Source: Aeromonas jandaei
GTDB taxonomy: Bacteria > Pseudomonadota > Gammaproteobacteria > Enterobacterales > Aeromonadaceae
Direction: 5' to 3'
DNA length: 64,000 nucleotides
NCBI RefSeq assembly: GCF_037890695.1
Contig: NZ_CP149571.1
Location: 1,192,501-1,256,500, forward strand
The translations under genes and the position numbers were made by a program. Below are positions 9,424 to 18,058 of the stretch, piece by piece. Under the pieces are notes generated by a model. The model did not search any database. It saw only the letters and a list, made by a program, of their open reading frames with translations, and was not told the origin of the DNA. The first letter of the stretch is position 1. Each line of letters starts with the position of its first letter.

Positions 9424-10326
9424 ATGGACCTAAATGCTGCGTTAATTCTGGTACGAATTGTCGACAAGGGCTCGTTTACTGCCGCGGCCCAGGAGCTGGG
9501 CATGACCAAGGCGATGGTCAGCCGGCGGATTGCCGAGCTGGAACAGCGGCTCGGGGTGCGGCTGCTCTATCGCTCCACCCGTCAGCTCACCCTGACCGAG
9601 GAGGGGGAGAAGTACTACCGGCACTGCAGCAAGGCGGTGGAGGCATTGACGGAAGCGGAGCTGATGTTGAGCGCCAGCCAGCAGGAGGTCACCGGCACCC
9701 TCAAGATGGCCGTGCCCATCGAGACGGGTCAGTTGGTGGTCGGGCGCCTGGTCGCCAAGTTTTTACAGGCCTATCCCGGCCTGCAAGTGGAGCTGGAGCT
9801 GACCAACCGGGTGGTTGACCCCATCAGCGAAGGGCTGGATGCGGTGGTGCGGATCGGCGATATGAGCGATTCCAATCTGGCCGCGCGCCGCCTCTGGAGC
9901 ACCGGACGGCTGCTCTGTGCCAGTCCGGCTTATCTGGCGCGCAGCCCGGCGATCAAGCGGCCGGAGGATCTGGCCAACCATGAGCGGGTGACGGTGAGCA
10001 GCGGTTTTCTCGCTTCCCACTGGTGCTTCGAGCTGGATGGCAAAGAGGTGCTGGTTGACCCTCCCTCCCGTTTTCGGGTCAATAATATTACCTGTGCCCG
10101 CGAGGCGGCCAAGGCGGGTCTCGGACTGGCCTCGATCCCGGCCATGCTCTGTCAGGAGGAGCTGGCCAGCGGCGAGCTGGTCGCGGTGCTGCCAGAGTGG
10201 CAGCAACCCAAGGTGTCGATCTACCTGCTGTTTCCGGAGCGACAACTTATGCCGCGCAAATTGCGGGCGTTCATCGATTTCATGGTGGAGAACGGAGCCG
10301 AGTTCGGCATCGACAAGCTGCTGTAA
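9424..10326 (+). CDS. LysR-family transcriptional regulator divergent from emrAB
   Basis: A 300-residue LTTR. The N-terminal winged HTH covers about residues 1-60 (FTAAAQELGMTKAMVSRRIAE, then LYRSTRQLTLTEEG), and the periplasmic-binding-like effector domain follows. The LYRSTRQLTLTEEG pattern belongs to the CrgA/AaeR-like subgroup. The start chosen is ATG 9424, with CAGGTG 6-8 nt upstream; the frame is open to 9388 but those residues do not look like an LTTR N-terminus. It probably controls emrAB and itself. It is followed after 9 nt by the DUF2007 gene, so the two may be co-transcribed. Confidence 0.88.
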   Translation: MDLNAALILVRIVDKGSFTAAAQELGMTKAMVSRRIAELEQRLGVRLLYRSTRQLTLTEEGEKYYRHCSKAVEALTEAELMLSASQQEVTGTLKMAVPIETGQLVVGRLVAKFLQAYPGLQVELELTNRVVDPISEGLDAVVRIGDMSDSNLAARRLWSTGRLLCASPAYLARSPAIKRPEDLANHERVTVSSGFLASHWCFELDGKEVLVDPPSRFRVNNITCAREAAKAGLGLASIPAMLCQEELASGELVAVLPEWQQPKVSIYLLFPERQLMPRKLRAFIDFMVENGAEFGIDKLL

Positions 10327-10335
10327 GGGGGAGCT

Positions 10336-10650
10336 ATGGATAACTGGATCAATCTCTATCGCGCCTCTCACACTCTGGAGGCTCATGCTCTCAAAGGGGC
10401 GCTGGAGGCGGAAGGGGTGCCGGTGCGCCTCAATGGCGATGGCCTGTCAGGGGCCTTTGGCGAGTTGGCGGCGGATCTGCTGCAGGTGACCCTGATGGTG
10501 CGTGCCGAGGATCGCAGCAAGGCAGGGCGGGTGATCGAACGCTATCAGCAGCGCCAGGGTAACGGCTGGCTGTGCGGTCAGTGCGGGGAGGAGAACGGCG
10601 CCAACTTTGAAGTGTGCTGGCGCTGCCATCACGATCCCCACGACAACTGA
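10336..10650 (+). CDS. DUF2007-like domain protein with C-terminal zinc ribbon
   Basis: A 104-residue soluble protein. Residues about 1-75 (MDNWINLYRASHTLEAHAL, then LLQVTLMVRAEDRSKAGRVI) look like the small ferredoxin-fold DUF2007 signal-transducing domain. Residues about 78-100 form a zinc ribbon with CGQCGEENG and VCWRC (two CxxC pairs) of RanBP2-like type. GGGGAG lies upstream of the ATG. It is 9 nt after the LysR gene and ends 6 nt before the convergent symporter gene. Such proteins are widespread and their function is not established. Confidence 0.75.
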   Translation: MDNWINLYRASHTLEAHALKGALEAEGVPVRLNGDGLSGAFGELAADLLQVTLMVRAEDRSKAGRVIERYQQRQGNGWLCGQCGEENGANFEVCWRCHHDPHDN

Positions 10651-10656
10651 TCCTCC

Positions 10657-11940
10657 CTAGCGCAGGGGGACGTCGATATCTTCCCCGGCGTGTTCATCGT
10701 GATAGGTCGCCAGATCCAGCTCGTTTTCGCTGCGGGCGATCAGGACGGAAACCAGAATATCCCCCGAGACGTTGACCGCGGTGCGCGCCATGTCGAGCAC
10801 CCGGTCAATCCCCGCAATCAGTGCAACCCCTTCCAGCGGCAGTCCGACCGCAGTCAGCGTAAGCGTCAGCAGCATCAACCCGGTGCCCGGAGTGCCTGCG
10901 GTGCCGATACTGGCCAGGGTGGCGATGCTGATGATGGTCAGGTAGTCCACCAGATGCAGATCCACGCCGAATGCCTGTGCCACAAACAGGGCTGTGACCC
11001 CCTGATAGAGAGCCGTGCCATCCATGTTGATGGTGGCGCCGATGGGCAGCACCTTGGCGGTGATGGCGGGTGAGACCCCGAGCCGCTTCTCGGCGCAGGC
11101 GAGGCTGATGGGCAGGGTGCTGCTGCTGGAGCTGCTGGTGAAGGCCACCGCCTGGGCATCGACGATGCTCTTGAAGTAGTGGATCGGATTGAGCCGCGCC
11201 AACAGGAGCAGCAGGGTGCTGTAGACCCCGAGTACATGGAGCAGACAGCCGAGATAGACGGCACCGATTACCTTGAGCAGGGGCAGCAGCAGGTCGATGC
11301 CATATTTGCTGGTCATCCAGGCCATCAGGGCACAGACGCCGTACGGGGCCAGCGCCATCACCATCTGGGTCAGCTTGAACATCCCCTCCGCCAGCGAGGT
11401 GAAGAAGAGGATAGCGGGGCGGCCGCGGCGGCCACAGGCATTGAGTGCCACCGCCAGCGCCACGGCAAAGACGATCACCTGCAGGATCTTGCTGTCCACC
11501 ATCGCCTCGACCGGATTGCTCGGTACCAGATGGCTCAGCACGCTGGCCAGCGTCGGTGGCGTGGTCATGCCGGGTCGTTGGTAAGGGCCCATGTCAGCCC
11601 CCATGCCGGGTTCCAGCAGCCAGCCCATCATCAGGCCGATGCAGATGGCGATGGCGGTGGAGCAGAGGTAGAGGCAGCTCGCCTTGATCCCGATGCGGTC
11701 GAGCGCCTTGCCCTTGAGCAGTGAGGTGAGGCCGGCGATGACCGAGCAGAAGATCAGGGGCACCATCAGCATCTGGATGGTGTTGACGAAGAGCACGCCG
11801 ATGGGTTTGAGCAGCTGAGCCTGCTCCTCGAAGCCGACGCCAAGGGCGACCCCGGTCAGCATGCCGATCAGGGTCTTGAGCCAGAGCGGGCGACGGGTCC
11901 AGATCTGCCAGGGTTTGCTTGCCTCTCCATGGAACAGCAT
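10657..11940 (-). CDS. sodium/proton-dicarboxylate (amino acid) symporter, DAACS family
   Basis: A 427-residue carrier of the GltP/DctA/TcyP/SstT fold. The signature elements are present in order: the serine-rich re-entrant loop SSSSSSTLPISLACAEK, the NMDGT motif (GATINMDGTALYQ), the second re-entrant loop with GTAGTPGTG, and the helix-8 motif GIDRVLDMARTAVNVSGD. It would import acidic amino acids, C4-dicarboxylates or cystine with Na+ or H+. The substrate is not decided by sequence. Start 11940 gives a usual family length and has AAGGA upstream. The longer frame to 12048 adds a non-homologous leader. Confidence 0.88.
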   Translation of the reverse strand: MLFHGEASKPWQIWTRRPLWLKTLIGMLTGVALGVGFEEQAQLLKPIGVLFVNTIQMLMVPLIFCSVIAGLTSLLKGKALDRIGIKASCLYLCSTAIAICIGLMMGWLLEPGMGADMGPYQRPGMTTPPTLASVLSHLVPSNPVEAMVDSKILQVIVFAVALAVALNACGRRGRPAILFFTSLAEGMFKLTQMVMALAPYGVCALMAWMTSKYGIDLLLPLLKVIGAVYLGCLLHVLGVYSTLLLLLARLNPIHYFKSIVDAQAVAFTSSSSSSTLPISLACAEKRLGVSPAITAKVLPIGATINMDGTALYQGVTALFVAQAFGVDLHLVDYLTIISIATLASIGTAGTPGTGLMLLTLTLTAVGLPLEGVALIAGIDRVLDMARTAVNVSGDILVSVLIARSENELDLATYHDEHAGEDIDVPLR

Positions 11941-12075
11941 GGCGCCAATATCCTTATCAAATGTCTGCGGTGACCAAAAATGGGGCGCTAGTGTAGCGAT
12001 CCCTGCAGTGGGTTGCCACATTATCGACAAAGCGGCGTCGCTGGCCACTCTCGCAGCAGGGTAATCCGTTATTTA

Positions 12076-12089
12076 TTGGCCTATATCAA
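12076..12089. promoter_or_regulatory. FNR-like site upstream of yecH
   Basis: TTGGC, a 4-nt spacer and ATCAA match the FNR consensus TTGAT-N4-ATCAA at 8 of 10 positions. The site is 62 nt before the yecH start. It would fit oxygen control, but one such match by eye is weak evidence. Confidence 0.3.
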
Positions 12090-12150
12090 GATCCCTCCTG
12101 ACGGGAGAGGATTTAATTGACATTAAATATGTTCATTATTGAGGTGCAAG

Positions 12151-12396
12151 ATGTCGCAATCGGTACATGGTCACGAAGTGATGGAGATGATGCTGGAACA
12201 GGATGGTCAATTTACCCGTGCCAGCCTCAAGCAGGCGATGGCGCAGCGGTTCGGTGCCGATGCCCGTTTTCATACCTGCAGCGCCAGCGAGATGGATGCC
12301 GAAGCGCTGATCGACTTCCTGGCCGCTCGCGGCAAGTTCATCGAAGCAGGCGAGGGTTTCCAGACCCGTGCCGACAAGATCTGCAATCACGGCTAA
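12151..12396 (+). CDS. yecH: YecH family metal-binding protein
   Basis: An 81-residue protein beginning MSQSVHGHEVMEMML and containing FHTCSASEMDAEALIDFLAARGKFIE and a C-terminal C-x-H. Histidines near the N-terminus plus two cysteines suggest a small metal site, and it resembles E. coli YecH (79 aa), whose role is unknown. ATG 12151 has GAGGTG 5 nt upstream and is preferred to the in-frame TTG at 12139. It stands alone between the divergent symporter gene and yhgN. Confidence 0.8.
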   Translation: MSQSVHGHEVMEMMLEQDGQFTRASLKQAMAQRFGADARFHTCSASEMDAEALIDFLAARGKFIEAGEGFQTRADKICNHG

Positions 12397-12496
12397 CCCC
12401 CTTGGCGAGCGTGTGATGGCGCTCGCTCAACTTCTCGCCCTTTGCTATATTTCGCCCCCTCCCATTTCCCAATTCAAGGCGTAGCCCGGGCGTTGT

Positions 12497-13096
12497 ATGG
12501 ATACTTTCTCTGCCGCAGTCATGCTGTTTCTGATCATGGACCCGCTGGGCAACCTGCCGGTCTTCCTCTCCATCCTGCGCCATATCGATCCCAAGCGGCG
12601 GCGCAAGGTGATGATCCGCGAGCTGCTCTTCTCGCTGGCCATCATGATGCTCTTCCTCTTTGTCGGTCAGCAGATCCTCGGCTTCCTCAACCTGCGACAG
12701 GAAGCAGTCAGCATTGCCGGCGGTATCATCCTGTTCCTGATCGCCATCAAGATGATCTTCCCGAGTGAAGGGGGGGTGACCGGACTGGCGGCGGGCGAGG
12801 AGCCTTTCCTGGTGCCGATGGCGATCCCGATGATCGCCGGCCCCTCGATCCTCGCCTCTTTGATGCTGCTGGCCAATCAGGAGCCCACCCGCATGGTGGA
12901 CTGGTCGCTGGCGCTTTTCATGGCATGGGCCGCCAGCGCGGTGATCCTGATGTTCTACGAGGTATTCAACAAGCTGCTGGGTGAGCGTGGACTCACTGCG
13001 GTGGAGCGGCTGATGGGGATGCTGCTGGTGATGATCTCGGTGCAGATGCTGCTGGACGGGGTTCACCACTACTTGCAGGTAACGGGCGCGCCTTGA
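12497..13096 (+). CDS. yhgN: YhgN/MarC family inner-membrane protein
   Basis: A 199-residue MarC-family (UPF0056) membrane protein with six predicted helices. Family motifs are visible: FLIMDPLGNLPVF in helix 1, AGGIILFLIAIKM in helix 3 and PMAIPMIAGPSILASLMLL in helix 4. YhgN has been suggested to take part in amino-acid/peptide export or antibiotic tolerance, but no substrate is firmly known. The gene overlaps the 3' end of the broken LysR gene by 28 nt in a convergent arrangement. Confidence 0.87.
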   Translation: MDTFSAAVMLFLIMDPLGNLPVFLSILRHIDPKRRRKVMIRELLFSLAIMMLFLFVGQQILGFLNLRQEAVSIAGGIILFLIAIKMIFPSEGGVTGLAAGEEPFLVPMAIPMIAGPSILASLMLLANQEPTRMVDWSLALFMAWAASAVILMFYEVFNKLLGERGLTAVERLMGMLLVMISVQMLLDGVHHYLQVTGAP

Positions 13097-14052
13097 TCGG
13101 CGCGCGACTCCAGCTGACTCAGGATCAGGGTCAGCAGAGTTTCCCGCAGCCAGCGATGGCCGGGATCTTCCTCATGACGCTGATGCCAGATGAGCAGGTG
13201 CGAGATGCTGTCCAGCTCGATGGGCAGCGGCAGTTGCAACAGTGGGTAGACCTGGGTCGCGTGACGGGCATAGAGCTTGGAGAGGGTGACGATCATATCG
13301 GAGTGCATGCCCATCCGCAGCGCTGCTTCGAATGAGGGAACACTCGCCTCGATACGCCGGTAGAGATCGTGCTCTGCCAGCTTGTGATCCAGCATCCAGC
13401 GATCCCGCCCTTCGCAGTAGGTCTGGACATGGGGATAGCTGAGGTAGTGGTCGAGATCCCAGCGTGGCTCCTGCAGGGCGGGGTGGTGCTGTTGTACCAG
13501 GCAGGTGAGGCCATCGATGGCGAGCAGTCGCTGGCAGATGCTGCCGGGCAGGGTATCGAGCCGGTAGTCGGAGTCGATACAGTTCTCCCGCACCGTGAAG
13601 GCGATATCCACCTGCCCCTGGCTCATCTCGGTCAGGCTGTTCTCGGTTCACTCCTCATAGCGCAGCCGCAATCTGGGGGCCTGCCGCTTCAGCTCGCTCA
13701 GGTAGAGCGGGGCAAACAGGGTGAAGGCGCTGTCCATGCTGGCGATGACGAACTCCCGATCCGAGTTGGCCGGGTCGAACTCCGGCGGCTGGATCAGGTT
13801 GTCCAGCGACAGCAGGATAGGTTGCAGCTGCTGTTGCAGCACCAGTGCGCGGGGGGTTGGTTCCAGCCCGTAGGCGGAGCGGATAAAGAGGGGATCGTCG
13901 AAGGTTTCTCGCAGCCGGCCGAGCGCTTTGCTGACCGCGGATTGACTCAAATGTAGTCGTCTGGCCGCCTTGCTGCCGTTGCGCTCCTCCAGCAGAACCT
14001 GCAGGATAATCAGCAAATTGAGGTCGATACGACCCAGTTGTTCCAGCAGCAT
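13069..14052 (-). pseudogene. LysR-family regulator gene interrupted by one in-frame TGA
   Basis: From ATG 14052 (AAGGGG upstream) the frame encodes MLLEQLGRIDLNLLIILQVL and a normal LTTR HTH (GSKAARRLHLSQSAVSKALG, then PLFIRSAYGLEPT). It runs to ...RLRLRYEE and stops at TGA 13648-13650. The next codons in the same frame read TENSLTEMSQGQVDIAF and continue as the effector domain to 13069. Changing that one codon, probably an original TGG (Trp), restores a 327-codon gene of normal LTTR length. It is either a recent nonsense mutation or a sequencing error. If real, only the DNA-binding half plus the start of the effector domain would be made. The subgroup resembles LeuO/SyrM-type LTTRs. Confidence 0.85.
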
Positions 14053-14092
14053 GATATGAATCCCCTTCAACTCTAAGATGAATTTATACCAT

Positions 14093-14121
14093 TTGTTTTC
14101 ATATCTTGGCGATCTTATCCT
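14093..14121 (+). promoter_or_regulatory. sigma-70-like promoter candidate with no CDS downstream
   Basis: TTGTTT, a 17-nt spacer and TATCCT. It points away from the LysR gene and towards the terminator at 14196; no protein gene lies between. Confidence 0.35.
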
Positions 14122-14127
14122 CAATTT

Positions 14128-14221
14128 GTCTCTGGCTCGGATGAGCCACTGGTACAGGATGTAGCGGTTGAGGGGACACGTAGCACAATCAATATGGCGA
14201 CCTTCGGGTCGCCCTATTTTT
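14128..14221 (+). ncRNA. candidate small RNA (~93 nt) between the LysR gene and tatE
   Basis: A plausible promoter at 14093-14121 and an intrinsic terminator at 14196-14221 bracket about 93 nt. The stretch has no usable ORF: the ATG near 14139 meets a stop after six codons. It could also be part of the tatE 5' region, with the terminator as attenuator. Expression is inferred. Confidence 0.35.
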
Positions 14222-14222
14222 T
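14196..14222 (+). terminator. intrinsic terminator without an upstream gene on its strand
   Basis: The stem GGCGACC / GGTCGCC with loop TTCG is followed by CTATTTTTTGT. The nearest upstream gene is the minus-strand LysR gene, which starts at 14052, so it cannot serve that. Confidence 0.75.
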
Positions 14223-14326
14223 GTAGTGATTTATTTGCTCACTTGCACCCGCCTTGATTTTGCCCAACAATTCTTGCGCTCTGTTTTGATACAACTGATA
14301 GATATCTCTCTTTGAGGAGCATCCCT

Positions 14327-14488
14327 ATGGGACTCGGTGGAATTCATATCTGGCACATGTTGATCCTCTTGCTGGTGGTTGTGCTGGTGTTTGGCAGTAA
14401 GCGTCTGGCCAGTGCGGGTGAGGATCTGGGAACCGCTATCAGGGATTTTCGTAAAGCCATGCGTGACGATGAAAATCATCCGAAATAA
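14327..14488 (+). CDS. tatE: TatA/TatE family twin-arginine translocase subunit
   Basis: A 53-residue protein, too short for many gene finders. It has a short periplasmic N-terminus MGLGGIHIW, one hydrophobic helix (MLILLLVVVLVFG), the hinge FGSKRL and an amphipathic helix (GEDLGTAIRDFRKAM), which is the TatA/E plan. GAGGAG lies 7 nt upstream of the ATG. There is no tatB or tatC here, so it is a lone extra TatA-like subunit, like tatE in E. coli, probably able to contribute pores for folded Tat substrates. It lies 17 nt upstream of yfcZ and may be co-transcribed with it. Confidence 0.85.
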   Translation: MGLGGIHIWHMLILLLVVVLVFGSKRLASAGEDLGTAIRDFRKAMRDDENHPK

Positions 14489-14505
14489 GCAGTAGGAGTA
14501 AAAGT

Positions 14506-14808
14506 ATGTCTGTTGACGAGAAAGTAGAACTGAACGAAACCTGCGACAGCTGTGGCTGTTTTGCCGAGATCGGCACCATCATCGGTGAAGGCGATGATGT
14601 GATGGAACTTGTTATCGAAGCCGCTGCCGAGGCTGATGCCCGTGCCAAGCTGGCTGCCTATGAAGCGCTGGCCAAGCAGGTGACTGCAGAAGCCAAGAGC
14701 AGTAGCGAACTGACCCAGGGCGCCAACGGCGTGATCCTGAAAGCCCGCCTGCAATTTACCTGCACCGCCGAAAAACTGATCTTCGAAATGCGGGCCCGCT
14801 CTATCTGA
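14506..14808 (+). CDS. yfcZ: YfcZ/YiiS family protein
   Basis: A 100-residue acidic protein with the family pattern ETCDSCGCFAEIGTII at the N-terminus and LQFTCTAEKLIFEMRARSI at the C-terminus. Three cysteines near the start suggest metal or redox chemistry. E. coli YfcZ/YiiS (DUF406) have no assigned function. AGTAGGAG lies upstream of the ATG. It is 17 nt after tatE. Confidence 0.82.
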   Translation: MSVDEKVELNETCDSCGCFAEIGTIIGEGDDVMELVIEAAAEADARAKLAAYEALAKQVTAEAKSSSELTQGANGVILKARLQFTCTAEKLIFEMRARSI

Positions 14809-14822
14809 GCACTCTGATGACG

Positions 14823-14841
14823 CGGCAGGCCAGTCCTGCCG
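14823..14841 (+). terminator. hairpin after yfcZ, weak terminator
   Basis: CGGCAGG / CCTGCCG with a 5-nt loop, 14 nt after the yfcZ stop. The following T-run is poor, so termination may be partial. Confidence 0.4.
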
Positions 14842-14937
14842 TGTTGACCCTTCTGCTGTGGGTCTGCGTTCTATAGTTACTCTATCCCACAGACGGTTTT
14901 GCCCGGCGCGAGTCGGCCAACAGAAGGCGACAACATC

Positions 14938-16362
14938 ATGATGCGGCACTGGATCTGGGGCCTGCTGGCTCTCTGGTCTCTCCCTCTGCTGGCGGCCGAT
15001 CTCAAGCCTCAGCGTCTTCCCCAACCAGGGGACCTCGAAACCATTTTGCAAAAGCGCGAACTCAGGGCGCTGGTAGTCTATGAGCGCGGTTTCTATTTCC
15101 TCGACAAGGGTGCCCAGTACGGCATTCTGGTCAATCAGCTGCAAGGGTTCGAGCGCTGGCTGAACAAGACCTACCTCGCCAGGGAGAAGGTGCCGCTCAA
15201 GGTGGTCTACATCCCGGTTCGGCAGGACAAGCTGCTCGATTATCTGGCGGAGGGTCGCGGTGATCTGGTAGCGGCCAACATGACGGTGACTCCCACCCGG
15301 CGCGAACAGGTGACCTTCTCCCGGCCGCTGATCTCCTCCATCGAGGAGTGGGTGGTCAGCCAGAACACGCTGCCCGCCTTCAACCGCATTACCCAGCTCT
15401 CCGGCCGGCGGGTCTGGGTGCGCGCCAGCTCCAGCTATTGCGAGAGTCTGCGCCAGCTCAACTGGTTGTTTCGCGAGCTTGGGCTGCCTCCTGTCTATAT
15501 CGAGACGGTGCCCGAGTATCTGCAGGATGGCGATCTGCTGGAGATGGTGGCGGCCGGCATCATTCCGCTGACGGTGACCGACAGCTACAAGGGGCGGATC
15601 TGGCTGGGGGGGATGATCTCCGGCCTCAAGGCGCACAAGTTGATTCCCCTGCGCAGCAAGGGCACCAGTGCCTGGGCGCTGCGCAAGAACAGCCCCGACC
15701 TCCTTAAAGCGGTCAACCGCTATCTGGCGGGGGCCAGTCGCAACAGTCTCTATAGCGACATGACCCTGCGCCGCCTGCTGGCGCGCAGCGACCAGATGAG
15801 CAACATACTGGCACCTGACCCCATGGGACGGCTGGCAACCATTCGCAAGGTGCTGGAGAAGTACGCCAAGCAGTATGAGCTGGACTGGCTGATGCTGGCG
15901 GCGCTGGCATACAAGGAGTCCGGCCTCAACCCCGCTATCCGCTCCGAGAAGGGGGCTGTTGGCATCATGCAGCTGCTGCCCAGCACCGGTCGCGAGGTCA
16001 ATATCACGGGGGCCAGACTGACGACGCTGGATGGCAACGTCGAGGCGGCCTGCCGTTATCTGCGCCTGATCCTCGATACCTACTTCAACGATCCCAATCT
16101 GGATCTGCTCAACCGCCACCTGTTTGCGCTCGCGGCCTACAATGCCGGGCCGAACCGGGTTCAGGCCTTGCGGGACAAGGCGGGCAAGCTGGGGCTGGAT
16201 CCCAATGTCTGGTTCGGCAACGTGGATCAGCTGGTGGCCAACGAGGTGGGGCAGGGGCCGATCAACTATGTCGGCACCATCTACAAGTACTATGTTGGCT
16301 ATCGCTTCAGCCTGCCCCAGATCGAGGGCAAGGCTGCGGCTATCGAAGCGGCTCAGCCATGA
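14938..16362 (+). CDS. MltF-like membrane-bound lytic murein transglycosylase
   Basis: A 474-residue exported protein. An N-terminal signal sequence (WIWGLLALWSLPLLAADL) is followed by a family-3 solute-binding-like domain (about 45-290). A C-terminal SLT lytic transglycosylase domain (about 310-460) contains the catalytic Glu in ALAYKESGLNPAIRSEKGAVGIMQLLPST and the later FALAAYNAGPNRV motif. Order and length match MltF, which cleaves peptidoglycan glycan strands between MurNAc and GlcNAc with formation of 1,6-anhydroMurNAc. The start at 14938 (MMRHW) follows AGAAGG and gives the signal peptide; the frame is open further upstream. The gene overlaps a small minus-strand ORF at its 3' end. Confidence 0.87.
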   Translation: MMRHWIWGLLALWSLPLLAADLKPQRLPQPGDLETILQKRELRALVVYERGFYFLDKGAQYGILVNQLQGFERWLNKTYLAREKVPLKVVYIPVRQDKLLDYLAEGRGDLVAANMTVTPTRREQVTFSRPLISSIEEWVVSQNTLPAFNRITQLSGRRVWVRASSSYCESLRQLNWLFRELGLPPVYIETVPEYLQDGDLLEMVAAGIIPLTVTDSYKGRIWLGGMISGLKAHKLIPLRSKGTSAWALRKNSPDLLKAVNRYLAGASRNSLYSDMTLRRLLARSDQMSNILAPDPMGRLATIRKVLEKYAKQYELDWLMLAALAYKESGLNPAIRSEKGAVGIMQLLPSTGREVNITGARLTTLDGNVEAACRYLRLILDTYFNDPNLDLLNRHLFALAAYNAGPNRVQALRDKAGKLGLDPNVWFGNVDQLVANEVGQGPINYVGTIYKYYVGYRFSLPQIEGKAAAIEAAQP

Positions 16363-16516
16363 GCCGATTGACCGGTTGAGCCTCCGGCGTAGTCGGTAGC
16401 GGCCAGCCACCATCCCTGTGCAGCAAGAACCAGTGGGCCGACTCGGTGCCGGGTGTTTGATCCGGCTGGTGGAGCTGGCCCAGATAGCGCAGCATAGGGG
16501 TATCGTGCAGTTCCAT
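16340..16516 (-). CDS. small hypothetical protein (58 aa)
   Basis: A frame beginning MELHDTPMLRYLGQLHQPDQ and ending VNRLMAEPLR. GGGAG lies 6 nt upstream of the ATG, which argues that it is real. It is soluble and proline-rich, with the HWFLLHRDGGW stretch in the middle. I do not recognise a family. It overlaps the last 23 nt of the transglycosylase gene convergently. A longer frame through its start runs into the phospholipase gene and is not supported. Confidence 0.5.
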   Translation of the reverse strand: MELHDTPMLRYLGQLHQPDQTPGTESAHWFLLHRDGGWPLPTTPEAQPVNRLMAEPLR

Positions 16517-16606
16517 AGCAACTCCCTGTTTCGAGATACGCAAAGTGTCGATATACGAAGAGGCTTGCTGCGTTATGACACCTGGCCATGACAGCAGGAT
16601 GACAAG

Positions 16607-17854
16607 ATGATCCCCGGATCCTTTGCCCTGATCGACGACCCGGCCCTGGCGCTCAAGGTGCGCAGCCAGTGGATCCGTTCCGCCCGCGAGCAGATCCAGG
16701 CGCAGTATTACAGCTGGGAGGAGGACAGCAGTGGCAAGCTGCTGCTGGGCGAGCTGCTCCATGCCGCCCGGCGCGGGGTCAGGGTACAGTTGCTGGTAGA
16801 TGACCTCTATGCCGGGGACAACCGCTTTCTGGAGATGGTGGCTCACTATCCCGGTATCGAGGTGCGGCTGTTCAACCCCTTCTGGTTAAGGGGCTGGCGG
16901 CCGCTGGCCCTGCTGCTGGAGGGGCTCTTCACCTTTCGCCGCATCAATCACCGGATGCACAACAAGCTGCTGCTGGTGGATGGCAAGCTGGCGCTTATCG
17001 GTGGCCGCAATATTGGTGATCGTTATTTCGGGCTGGATCCGGATGCCCCTTTCGTGGATCTCGATCTTGCCTGTCAGGGGGCCATTTGCGAGCAGATGGC
17101 GGCGGGGTTTGCCCAGTTCTGGCAGAGCCGCTGGAGCCACCCGATCCGCCATCTGTTGCGCCGAAGATTGCAGCCCGCCGAAATTCGTGTGGTCAACGAT
17201 TTCCTCCTCACCATGGCGGATCCCGCGGTCGCTGCCGTTTATGATCTGCCTGCCTCGCTGTTTGACGGCAACGAGCCTGCGCTTGCGTGGCATAACGGTC
17301 GGGCCGAGGTCTGGTTTGACCGGCCCGGCAAAGGGCTGGTTTCCCGCCCGGTGACTGCTCGCCAGCTCTGGCGACAGTTGGCTGAGGCTCCTTCCACGCT
17401 CCGCATGGTGACTCCCTATCTGATCCTCACGGGCGGTTTTCGGCGCCGTTTGCAGCGGTTGCGTCGGCAGGGAGTGGTGATCGAGATCCTCACCAACTCG
17501 CTGGCCAGCACGGATGTGCCGCTGGTGCATGGGGCCTACCAGCGTCACAGGGGCTGGTTGCTGCGTCAGGGGATCCGGTTGTGCGAGTTTGATGAAGGGC
17601 AAAGCAGCCTGCACGCCAAGCTGATCCTGTTGGGAGAGGAGCGCGCTCTGTTTGGCAGCCTCAACCTCGATCCCCGCTCGCTCTTTCTCAATACCGAGCT
17701 GATGTTGCAGCTGGAGTGTGCGCCTATCTGCCAGCAGTTGCAGGCGTGGTTGTTGCAGTGGCAAGGGCAGGGTGAACCACGCAAAGCGGAAGGGTGGTCA
17801 CGGCGTCTGGTTGCCAGGCTCAGCGACTGGTTACCACTGCATCGCTGGTTGTGA
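16607..17854 (+). CDS. phospholipase D-like / cardiolipin synthase-like protein
   Basis: A 415-residue protein with two PLD catalytic (HKD) motifs. The first is HRMHNKLLLVDGKLALIGGRN at about residues 116-136; the second is LHAKLILLGEERALFGSLN at about 328-346. Its length and the GGRN/GSLN endings fit the phosphatidyltransferase branch (ClsA/B/C-like enzymes) that builds cardiolipin from phosphatidylglycerol or phosphatidylethanolamine. There is no clear N-terminal membrane pair as in ClsA, so it may be closer to ClsB/ClsC. AGGATGACAAG precedes the ATG. Exact substrate is not decidable here. Confidence 0.8.
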   Translation: MIPGSFALIDDPALALKVRSQWIRSAREQIQAQYYSWEEDSSGKLLLGELLHAARRGVRVQLLVDDLYAGDNRFLEMVAHYPGIEVRLFNPFWLRGWRPLALLLEGLFTFRRINHRMHNKLLLVDGKLALIGGRNIGDRYFGLDPDAPFVDLDLACQGAICEQMAAGFAQFWQSRWSHPIRHLLRRRLQPAEIRVVNDFLLTMADPAVAAVYDLPASLFDGNEPALAWHNGRAEVWFDRPGKGLVSRPVTARQLWRQLAEAPSTLRMVTPYLILTGGFRRRLQRLRRQGVVIEILTNSLASTDVPLVHGAYQRHRGWLLRQGIRLCEFDEGQSSLHAKLILLGEERALFGSLNLDPRSLFLNTELMLQLECAPICQQLQAWLLQWQGQGEPRKAEGWSRRLVARLSDWLPLHRWL

Positions 17855-18054
17855 GCTGGCCATTTTTTGTGCGAGATCTCGCAAAGGCGTGTAGGCCTTT
17901 GCCGATGCACATCGCGAGCGAATAGCCATAACCGAGTCTATCTAACTGTTTTATAACCAGTTCATGGTGGTGATAAGGCTGTTTTTTGTACCGATATGTG
18001 AATGGATTGGGCATAAAATCGTTTTTTATTTTGTTTTTCTGCGTAATATTTCAG
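17855..18054. other. intergenic region downstream of the PLD gene
   Basis: Contains the self-complementary GCGAGATCTCGC and a GCAAAGGC / GCCTTTGC hairpin (about 17872-17902) without a T-run, perhaps a weak end for the PLD transcript. It then becomes AT-rich up to the promoter candidate at about 18030-18053. I see no gene in it. Confidence 0.4.
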
Positions 18055-18058
18055 TTGC

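Noticed and set aside
14476..16521. 681-codon minus-strand ORF antisense to the MltF-like gene
   Set aside because: It is a GC-rich shadow of a clearly conserved plus-strand gene; its sequence is low-complexity and matches no fold.
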